Assembly (NCBI RefSeq): GCF_902498805.1
Contig: NZ_LR701590.1
Coordinates: forward strand, 51,453 to 115,452
Direction of reading: 5' to 3'
Origin: Imperialibacter sp. EC-SDR9
Lineage (GTDB): Bacteria > Bacteroidota > Bacteroidia > Cytophagales > Cyclobacteriaceae
DNA: 64,000 nt
The translations under genes were made by a program, and so were the position numbers. This document shows positions 44,701 to 53,400 of the stretch, one piece after another (within the stretch, counting starts at the first letter, position 1; each line of letters opens with the position of its first letter). A model generated the notes under the pieces. That model was given only the letters and a program-made list of their open reading frames with translations, had not been told where the DNA came from and made no database searches.

Positions 44701-47187
44701 GGGTCAGTAAATGTTTTTACTGGTACCTGCCAAAGCCTATCCTATTATGGAGGCGGGTATGGTAACGGAGATCTGCTGGTGCCAGGGTTTAACGAAGGGG
44801 ATCAGATATTTATTCAATGGTATCAGGCCTCTAATTTCGATTGGAATTTGGAATTTGTACCCTACGAAACGGGCGACTTTTGTACCGATCCGCTAGATGC
44901 GGGAGTAGGAACTAATACTACCGATTCAGCCCCGATTTGGTTCAAATTCACCGTGCCCGCAGAAGGCGACCTCACTATCTCCTCAGTGGGCACCACAACA
45001 ACCGACACCTACCTGAGGCTTTATCAATCCTGCGGGCTTGGCAGTTTTGCTTCCAACGACGATTTTGGAGGCACCTCTCAAAGTGAGATAACTGTTACCA
45101 GTCTTGCCAGAGGAGAAGAAATATGGATGCTGTGGGATGATAGCAACAGTATAGACGGGTTTGACTGGACGATTACCTTCGATTCCAATGTGGAGCCGTT
45201 TGATCAGACTATAACTTTCGACGCAATTAGCAACAAAACCTATGGAAGCCAATTCGATATAGTGCCTACCAGCGACTCGGACTTGGATGTATTGGTTGAA
45301 GTTATCTCAGGCCCTGCCGTTTTGGACGGTTCGTTACTTACTCTAAACGGGCTGGGAGAAGTTATCATAGAAGCGAGTCAAGTAGGTGATTACTACTTCA
45401 ATCCGGCTGTGCCCGTCCAAAGAAGCTTCACAGTTAACCCTGCTCCCATGGTAGTTAAGGCGGCCAACAAAACGATTACCTATGGTGATCCTTTGCCGAA
45501 TTTGACATACTCAATAAGCGGGTTTGTTAACGGTGAAACGAGTGAAGTTGTCACCGGTGTAATCTCCATTTCAACTGATGCCGGTGAGACGCCGAATGTA
45601 GGCATTTATGATATAGTTACCAGTGGCGGGGAGGCAGTCAATTACAATATTTCACATGTCAAGGGTACTCTTACCGTTGAAAAACCATCGCAAACACTGA
45701 CATTTGATCCACTTCCTGAAAAGGCATTTGGCGATGGTGTGCTTGAGTTGGTAGCCATCGGTGGGGCATCGGGAAACCCGGTGGCCTTTTCGAGTGGCAA
45801 CACTGAAGTGGCGACAGTGGAAGGCAATTTATTGACGATAGCAGGTGCGGGAACAACCACCATTACGGCGTACCAGGAAGGCGGCGATAATTATAAAGAT
45901 GCCTCAGTCGAAAGGCAGTTGATAGTCAACAAAGCCAGTCAGTCCGTAGAGTTCGCCGAGCTTACCCAAAAGATATTTGGCGATGAGGCTTTTTCCCTCT
46001 CGGCGGTCTCTTCCTCAGGATTGACCGTTTCATTTTCAAGTTCGAACACGGCTGTGGCACAGATTGAAAATGGAATACTAAGTATAAAATCTGCAGGCGA
46101 AGCTACTATTACTGCGCTTCAGCCAGGTGATGGTAATTATAACCTAGCGACAGCCACACAACTGCTTGTCATCAATAAGGCATCCCAGGTAATAACCTTT
46201 CCAGAAATTGGCCCTACCGTAGGTATATCCAATGGTGCCTTAACACTTTCAGCGACAAGTTCGTCGGGATTGGGTACGTCCTACAGCGTAACTGGCCCTG
46301 CAACACTTTTAGGCAAAGTGTTGACTTTAACTGCTCCTGGTCAGGTTGAAGTTACGGCTACTCAAGGAGGGAACATAAACTATCTACCCGCCGAAGATGT
46401 CACGATGGGGTTCGAAGTGATTGATGATACTAATCAGAGAGCGGAGCAAACCATTTTGTTTTCTCCAATCGAAGACAAGACCTTTAGAGATGATCCATTT
46501 GAAATAGAGGCAACAGCTTCATCAGGCCTAGATATTGTTTTTATAATCGAAAACGGCCCGGCAACAATTGACGGTTTTGTTGTTACATTGACAGGGGCTG
46601 GCAGCGTAACTATTGCAGCTAATCAAGTGGGAGACGACGAATACGCTCCAGCCCCTGAAGTAACTCAATCTTTCATGGTGGGCAAGGCTACAGCAACCAT
46701 TGCCCTGAGCAATTTGCAACAGAGCGTTGACGGCACTCCCAAAACCCCAACTGTAGTCGTTGACCCTCCTTTCGTTGACTATGTAGTTACGTTCGATGGT
46801 GGATCGGACGAGCCTGTGGAACCTGGGAGCTACGAGGTAGTAGTTGAAATAAAGGATACCAACTATCAGGGAAGCGCCAGCGAGACTTTCGTACTGTCTG
46901 AAGCTTTGGCAGTGAAAGAGGGAGGCTTGGGTTTTGATGTAAAAACCTACCCAATTCCGGTTGTTAACTATCTCACAATTGAAATGGCTGGCTTAACAAA
47001 TAGAAATCAGGCAGCCAACAAGGTCGTCAGACTAATTGACCTGCTGGGCCGAGAATCATTTCGAGGCTCCTTTGTCGGAGATAAAAACATGATAGACCTC
47101 ACGTATCAGCCAACTGGCATCTACTTCCTTATTGTTGAAAACGAAAAGGGCGAGGTGCTGAAGAGAGTGAAGGTGTGGAAGGAGTAA
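41761..47187 (+). CDS. Giant T9SS-secreted protein 1: 11 tandem beta-sandwich repeats, MBG/Ig-like tail, sorting domain
   Basis: The 1808 residues start at ATG 41761 (signal NLALFVLFFLFCSQNVFSQ; a TTG 27 bp earlier would only lengthen it). Residues ~28-1145 hold eleven ~100-residue repeats, each with GDxC, a G-x-N near position 12, YWYxYxxPxxGKL, an NxC, and a (D/N)FxW end; they resemble pre-peptidase C-terminal-type sandwiches. Residues ~1148-1225 are an Ig-like module, ~1228-1305 an MBG module (ITYGDPLPNLTYSISGFVNG), ~1306-1640 four more KTFGD-type Ig-like modules, and ~1640-1715 a further module. The last ~85 form a type A sorting domain (LIDLLGRESF, QPTGIYFLIVENEKGEVLKR). It is expected at the cell surface as adhesin or matrix protein. 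No enzyme domain seen. Confidence 0.9.
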   Translation: MKNPSTRQNLALFVLFFLFCSQNVFSQDASSCEQAVVASTGINTVPATGQDGYWYTYTVPADGKLIVSSSTDLWVNLSYNTCDNRYYAGSGIGNASFANATEGQEVFIYWNLGSGSGDFEWSIDIVELGEGDNCSLSKPIVVGENYLPSTNGQYWFSYLMPADGRVVVETAEAVYFEILHGNCTDEYLYWDASSSSGASVSFEANENVIVRFRVEEGGDFNWTFNVLDLADGDVCDFAKEASNGVNSIPQGAPNIYWFKYTKATEGKIVLDTSPWRTINTYSGICGNLELIDSHYRGSVLTDVELGTEVYIAVHTQFSSATELVIEESPLEPGDGCNSTSLAVEGTNSLPSTEQYEYWYEFTMPAEGKLEITSEANAQLFVYSGNCNLLNYEINGYGQATATGLVSGEKVWIVWDTYSYDNFDWDLTVSDLSPGDNCSLAETAVEGTNHLPETTLDYYWYTYTTPRTGRLTIMSETDQWVNVQYNNCEQLYGFASGYGDLSKPVFEAGTQLFIQWNTNNGGDFDWSISLDDFEPGDICEVPIDATEGSNAFTTGGYVDQWYRFVMPNDQKLSIVSLDQYSSCSIYTGVCENLYYETGGQKGTSVTGLESGDEVLIRWYGPNTFGWSLVLEGYEEGDYCEIAKVAVDGTNELPATSNQYFWYKYQAPRDGKLVISSSVHKYVDVLSGDCESYYWLASGYEDLTVPEVSEGDEMFIRWSANPGGFSWDISVEEPQLGDKCALPATAQIGINSMPEISSYYWYTFTVEEEGMLSIRSESDDYVNVFSNNCNNQNILGYGYGNVDVENVEVGEEVLIRWNYNSGGDFDWTLSYKSLTDGDICSLAVEAQEGINSIANTYSFYKWYSFTMPRDGKLTIESNAYADIAVYANSCEDLTYKGNYYYGKISVPSLEEGTQILLRWSLGYEDGFNWTLAVEDDAAGDSCDLPETAIIGTNHLPESNLTYFWYNYIAPSSGKLKISREVWGSVNVFTGTCQSLSYYGGGYGNGDLLVPGFNEGDQIFIQWYQASNFDWNLEFVPYETGDFCTDPLDAGVGTNTTDSAPIWFKFTVPAEGDLTISSVGTTTTDTYLRLYQSCGLGSFASNDDFGGTSQSEITVTSLARGEEIWMLWDDSNSIDGFDWTITFDSNVEPFDQTITFDAISNKTYGSQFDIVPTSDSDLDVLVEVISGPAVLDGSLLTLNGLGEVIIEASQVGDYYFNPAVPVQRSFTVNPAPMVVKAANKTITYGDPLPNLTYSISGFVNGETSEVVTGVISISTDAGETPNVGIYDIVTSGGEAVNYNISHVKGTLTVEKPSQTLTFDPLPEKAFGDGVLELVAIGGASGNPVAFSSGNTEVATVEGNLLTIAGAGTTTITAYQEGGDNYKDASVERQLIVNKASQSVEFAELTQKIFGDEAFSLSAVSSSGLTVSFSSSNTAVAQIENGILSIKSAGEATITALQPGDGNYNLATATQLLVINKASQVITFPEIGPTVGISNGALTLSATSSSGLGTSYSVTGPATLLGKVLTLTAPGQVEVTATQGGNINYLPAEDVTMGFEVIDDTNQRAEQTILFSPIEDKTFRDDPFEIEATASSGLDIVFIIENGPATIDGFVVTLTGAGSVTIAANQVGDDEYAPAPEVTQSFMVGKATATIALSNLQQSVDGTPKTPTVVVDPPFVDYVVTFDGGSDEPVEPGSYEVVVEIKDTNYQGSASETFVLSEALAVKEGGLGFDVKTYPIPVVNYLTIEMAGLTNRNQAANKVVRLIDLLGRESFRGSFVGDKNMIDLTYQPTGIYFLIVENEKGEVLKRVKVWKE
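41842..45195 (+). repeat. Eleven tandem ~300-bp repeats encoding GDxC/YWYxY sandwich domains
   Basis: Repeat starts are marked by GDNCSL-, GDVCDF-, GDICEV-, GDYCEI-, GDKCAL-like motifs, each followed ~20 residues on by (Y/F)WYx(Y/F)xxPxxGxL and ending in DWxL or DWxI. Repeats have drifted at DNA level, so they are old or under diversifying pressure. The third is the most divergent, lacking the W end; the eleventh is shorter at its start and closest to a standard PPC domain. Each carries two conserved Cys. Confidence 0.88.
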
Positions 47188-47301
47188 ACGTTTCTCGTTG
47201 CAGTAAGCAAAGCAACTGATGCTGGCCAAATCTGGACCAAAATCCTCTGGCACGATGCCGAAGTATATGTGAGGAGTGGGAGTTTGAAGCGGTTGGGGTA
47301 G
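47188..47301 (+). pseudogene. Fragment of the TPR-SH3 gene 3' end (copy S2)
   Basis: Directly after the stop of giant gene 1, bases 47219-47301 match 41381-41463 with 5 differences in 83 bases. They still encode AGQIWTKILWHDAEVYVR and GSLKRLG plus the same TAG. Weaker similarity with small deletions continues back to GTTTC at ~47190. There is no start codon, no TPR and no membrane part, so it is a 3' remnant. Four of the five base changes are silent in this frame or nearly so, pointing to recent duplication or past coding constraint. Confidence 0.88.
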
Positions 47302-47432
47302 ATTGTGTCCTTTTGTCAACGTTATTTTTTCTAAAGAAGTTGTTTCGTGACTTCGAACAAATTCTGACTCCGGCAATTTGTAGTTTGTAATACCTGTTTA
47401 CTATGTTATTTTTAGCCCATATTTGATCTGAT
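47302..47432. promoter_or_regulatory. Leader region of giant gene 2
   Basis: 131 bp between the SH3-end fragment and the ATG at 47433. A CATATTTG at about 47419-47426 is one base off TAnnTTTG but too close to the start. No terminator hairpin is visible, so read-through from giant gene 1 is possible. Confidence 0.3.
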
Positions 47433-50400
47433 ATGAGCAGAAAGTCTATTTCCTTCATTGCCCTTCTTTTTTTTACCTCTTTTGAAGGCCTCTTTTCTCA
47501 GGAAATTTCCTGGGCCTGGATGGCCGGGGAGAAAGAATCGTTCAGTTACTATGCTCCAAGGTTTGGAATAAAAGGCGAGGCTTCGCCGCTAAATTACCCT
47601 GGAAACAGACAAAGTGCAGCTACATTTGCTACGGAAAATGGACTCACTTACGTTTTTGGAGGTTCTGGGCACGACTATAAGGCATCACTTGGTTATCTCA
47701 ATGATTTGTGGGTTTGGGACGGCTTAAACTGGACTTGGCTTGGGGGTTCAAAAGACCTTAAATCACCGCCGCACTTCGGGGAAATAGGGATAACTTCCGA
47801 GGCAAATTTACCTCCGGGTAGGTATGAAGCAATGATTTGGGCCGATGAAATTGGCAATGTATGGCTTTTTGGTGGGCAAGGAAGAGATGAAACATCGTCG
47901 AATGGTTTCTTCAATGACTTGTGGAAATGGGACGGAAGTAATTGGACATGGCTAAGTGGAAGTAATTACCTGGATCAATCTGGGTTATATTCCGGGGAGG
48001 ATTCTCACTACCCTGGCGCAAGAGTAAACTCAATTGTTTGGATTGATTCAGATGGTACGCTATGGTTGTTTGGAGGATTTGGACGGGATGCAAACGGCGA
48101 CGAGGGGTACCTAAATGATCTTTGGAAATGGGACGGGAACGACTGGGCGTGGATAGGTGGAAGTGATGAAATTGGGCAAGTTGGTGTTTATGGTGAGGTT
48201 GATGTTACAAATGCCGAAAACTATCCTGGAGCGAGAGCTTACACATCGGGAAGAATGGACTCGGACGGCAATGTATGGGTATTTGGCGGCCTGGGGTACG
48301 GTGAGGCTGATTTTGGGCAACTCAACGATCTTTGGATGTGGGATGGCTCAAACTGGGTTTGGAAATCAGGGTCTAAGGCTGGCGATACCCCAAGCACCTA
48401 TGGAACTATTTTTGAGCCCTCAATATCTAATTCGCCAGGTGGTAGGTATGGATCAGCACTGGGTATCGATGTAGATGGAGGCATTTTGATCTTTGGGGGA
48501 ACCGGCAGGGATGAAGTAGGGAGCTCAGGATACCTCCGCGATATTTGGAGGTGGGATGAAAATGGCTGGGCCTGGCAGGGTGGCGAGAAACTGCGAAATC
48601 TGCCAGGAAATTATATTCAAAAAGGCGAACCAACAGCTACAGGGGCGCCAGGCGCACGAGCATTAGCCTCCATGTGGTTTGATGAGACCGGACGACTTTT
48701 CGTATACGGAGGGAACGGCTATTCTGACACTAGTGAAACACACTGGTTGAATGATTTTTGGTCCTGGGAAGACAGCGAATGGACCTGGCGAGGAGGATTC
48801 CCTACCTTAGTAAAAAGTGGAAATTTTGGCATCAAAGGTGCTGCGACCCCAGGCGCTTCCCCTTCGGGTCGTTCTGCTTCTTCAGGTTGGATGGATCCAA
48901 TTGGCGCAATTTGGATATTTGGAGGGTATGGCACTGACAAAAACGGAGGGCAGGGTCCTTTGAATGACATGTGGAGGTGGGACGGAGTCAACTGGATCTG
49001 GATGTATGGAAGCGACACAAAAGGCAATCCGGGGCAGTATGGAACTATGAGCGTTCGAGCAGAGGGCAACTATCCTTCAGCAAGATCAAGTTCAGCTACT
49101 TGGGTTGATGAATCTAATACCCTATGGTTGTTTGGAGGCGAATCTGGCTCTTTCTCGCTTAAAAATGATCTTTGGAAATGGGATGGTGACCAGTGGACTT
49201 GGGTAAAAGGTTCTAATCTTCAAAATGATGCTGGATCATACGGTTCGATTGGTGAAAAATTGGAGTCAAATAACCCTGGAGCAAGAAGCAATGCAACTGT
49301 TGCTTTAAAAAACAGTGAGGAAGTTTATCTTTTCGGAGGTCGAGGGTTCATACAAGGCGTTGGATTCACTTATTTCAATGACCTATGGAGGTGGGATGGT
49401 CACGACTGGGTTTTGATTAATGGAAGCGCTGAGGTTAACCAAACCGGAAATTATGGATTAAAAGGGGTCGGTGATGCTGGCAACATACCCCCTGCAAGAT
49501 ATGGGGCTTTTTCGTGGGTGGATGAAGAAGGTGCCTTTTGGATGTTTGGAGGCAGTTCTTTGGTAGGTTCAGAGGAACGTGTCTACAACGATCTTTGGAA
49601 ATGGGATGGTGAAAGTTGGACATGGGTGGCAGGAAGTAGCGTGCCAAATCAACCGGGCAATTATGGTATTTTGGGAGCACCAGCAGCTTCTAATGTGCCA
49701 GGAGCAAGAACTTTGATGGCCGGATGGAAAGATAGAGTTGGTAATGTCTGGATTTATGGAGGGTCAGGTTTTGGTAGTGAAGAAGCCAATGCTGAACTGA
49801 ATGACCTATGGCTTTGGGATGGCGAAGGCTGGGTTTGGATGGACGGCAGTAATACTGTAGACCAGGGAGGTGTTTTTGGAAGCATTGGGGAAGCATCTTC
49901 CGATTTTGTTCCAGGTGCCAGGAGGTTCGCAACACCAATTACAGCGCCATGCGGCGACATATGGTTGTTTGGCGGAATCGGGATGGATTCCAAGACTCAG
50001 CATGGCCGACTAAATGATTTGTGGAGGGTTGCAAATGGGGCCGTGTGTCAGCAAATTACTTTTGGGGAACTTCCGGTGAAGAAGTTTGGAGACAAGCCTT
50101 TTGAGCTTTCAGCTACTGGCGGAGGCTCTGGAAATCCTGTGCTCTTTGCCAGCAGCAATGAAGAGGTGGCAACCATTGACGGCAATACCGTTACAATAGT
50201 TGGCCCGGGAGAAGCTATCATCACAGCTACGCAGGAAGGGGACGATACCTTTGCAGCAGCCGAACCCGTCGAGCGTACGCTGCTGGTGAAGAAGACTGAG
50301 CCGGAATTTCAGTTTGCCTTCAATGCCGCCGATTTGCAACTCTCTGGGGGTGAGGTAAAGGCTTGGGACGTTGATGTCGACACTGATGGAAACATTTATG

Positions 50401-53400
50401 TCGTTGGATACTTTAGTGAGTCAGCTGATTTCGACCCGGGGCCAGGCACATTCTTCCTCACCTCCTTAAGCAACCGTGACATATTTATCGCTAAGTACAC
50501 AGAGGAAGGAAGTCTCCTTTTCGCAAAATCAATAAGTGGGCTGAACTCACTATATGGCAATAATATAGCAGTCACAAATGATGGAGAGTTTTGGATTTCA
50601 GGGAAAATAACAGGAACGGCTGATGTCGATCCTGGTGAGGGGGTATATAACTTAACGGCCAATAACCAGTTGTTCGTTGCTAAGTTTAGTGACAGCGCTG
50701 AACTTCTTTTCGCTTATGCTTTTGATGGAGATGGTTCATCAACAGACGTGGATTTGAAAGTTGACGGGCTTGGGAATGCGATTTTGACGGGCAACTTCAC
50801 ATCGAACATGGGAGTTAACCACAAATCTGGAAGGAAGACACTTTTTTCGTCAGGCAATAGTGATATCTTTTTGGTTAAATACTCGCCTTTAGGCGAACTA
50901 TTGTATGGGGTCAAGTTCGGCGCATCAGGATATGATTCTCCCTCCTCAATGGCGGTCGATGATTTTGATAATGTACTTATAGCGGGCTCTTTTACAGGAA
51001 CGATTGACTTTGATCCAGGGATAGAAACACTAAATCTCACTTCGGCTGGAGATCAGGATATTTTCTTTTCAAAATTCAATTCAACTGGTGAGCTGATTTT
51101 TTCTAAAAGGATAGGAGGCAGTAGCACCGACTTTTGCAGTTCAATTACGATCGATGGACAAAGCAACTTATGGATAACCGGTACCTTCAGAGGAAGTGTT
51201 GATTTCAACCCAAATGATGGAATAAAAACCCTTTCGTCTTCTGGGTGGGCCGACATTTTCATTGCCAAGTTTAATCTATCTGGTGAATTTTTGGCGGCGG
51301 AAAAAATAGGAGGTGGTGAAGTAGAATCAGTGGATAGAATTAATGCTGATTCGCAGGGCAACATTTACATATCGGGTGAATTTCCCGCAGATCTTAATTT
51401 TGGAAGTGTTGCTTTGGAGTGGGATGGGGAAGCCGCCGACATCTACTTTGCAAAGTATGATTCGGATCTTAACTTTATTTTTGCTAAAAAACTTAATGGA
51501 GAGTTTATTATTGATAGCAATGCCTCTGCTGTTGATCAAGATGGAAACTTGATTGTGGCCGGGTACTTTGCGGTGACTATTGATATGGATCCGGAGAATG
51601 GAGTATTCAATCTCGAAATTGACAAAAGCTCTTTCAATTCCTTCATTGGGAAGTACTCTCTAGATGGCGGGTTCAAATGGGCTGCACAGTTGGGCAACAT
51701 ACCAGCAATATCTACAATGGATTCAGGCAATGATATCGAAATCGACGAAGAAGGCAATGTATACGTAACAGGATACTTTGGGGGTCTGACAGATTTTGAC
51801 CCGGGGGAAGGAGTTGCTGAGCTGGTCAATGAGTTTGGGTCTTCCTTGTTTTTGGCCAAGTACGATAAGTTTGGAAATTTGATTTTTGCGAAAGGAAACG
51901 GATCCAATAATTCTTTTTCGTTCGGAGAAGACTTGGCGCTTGATGGTGAAGGAAATATATGGGTAACCGGTACCTTTATTGGAGACACAGATTTTGACCT
52001 GGGGGCTGGGGTGAACATTGTTTCAGGGAACTCTCAAAACGACATTTTTTTAGCAAAATATGACAATGCGGGAGAATTGATTTTTGTAAAAACTATTGCA
52101 GGAACTAATTACGAATACGTAGAAGGACTTGTAATCGGCAGTGATGGAAGTGCCCTGATCACTGGTCGATTTCAGGGCACAGTTGACTTTGACCCAGGCC
52201 CAGGAGAGCGTCTTCTGACGTCGGCAGGTAGTTATGATATTTTCCTGGCAAAATACTCCACTACAGGAGATATAGTATTTGCCTTAAGTATGGGGGGAAG
52301 TAATTCGCAGGGGGCGACTTCTGTCAATGTTGACAGTAACGGTGATATTATAATGACTGGGTATTATTTGGGTACTTCTGATTTTGATCCGGGAGTTGGC
52401 ACCTTCCAGTTGGTACCGATTGGCCCAACTAATTCCTTTATCGCAAAGTATAACGCCGACGGAAGTCTGATCTTTGCTAAACCTTTGGGAGGGAATAGAT
52501 ATACGAATACATCGAGTGTATTGATAGACAGTAAAGACAATATTCTGCTTGTAGGAGATTATTCAGGAACGACTGATTTTGACTTGGGAGATGGAGTCAG
52601 TTACATCTCTGTTTCGGGCGTGAATGACGTATTTCTTGCAAAATACAACACGAATGGCAATCTGATTTTTGCTGAAAAAATTGGAGGAGCCTACGGGGTT
52701 GGGCTTACCTATTGCTCATCGGCAAAAACTGATTCCGATGACAACATTTTGATTACAGGACGATTTAACAGCTTGCCCGATTTCGACCCGAAAGAAGGCA
52801 AATTTGAACTTTCGTCAAACGGAGGTTTAGATATATTTCTTTCAAAATACAATCCAAGTGGAAGCTTGATCTACGCCAGATCTATCGGCGGCGTTCTTGA
52901 CGATGTAGGCAACGACATTGCCGTTGGTGCAAATGGCGAAGTTTGGGTCACTGGGCAGTTCTCGCATACTGTTGACTTTGACCCGACATTGAAGCAGTCT
53001 GAGCTTGCCACAATCAATAATACCGGCGATATATTTTTGGCCAAGTTTGAAGAAAAGGCCGCCCAGGCTATCATATTCGATGCCCCTGAAGCAAAGACCT
53101 ACGGTGATGAGCCGTTTGAACTAAGTGCTGAGGGTGACGAAGAGGGGGATCTAATTGTGTTTGCGAGCTCCGATTCGAAAGTTGCAGCAGTTGTTGAAAA
53201 TACAGCGACTATAAAGGGGGCCGGCGAAGTGTTCCTGATTGCAGTCCGGGAGAGTGATGGAGTCGATGCCTATACTGAGGAGCGTAGAAAGCTAGTAGTA
53301 GAAAAAGCACCTCTGGAAATCATTGCTCAGGATTTGGAGCTTGAGTATGGTGTATCTCCCAGCGAAAGTTTTTCTGTGGAGTTTGATGGTTTTGTGTATG

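Noticed and set aside
41842..45195. CRISPR-like or satellite array suggested by regular ~300-bp periodicity
   Set aside because: The period encodes protein domains in frame, with diverged DNA and no short identical repeats with unique spacers.
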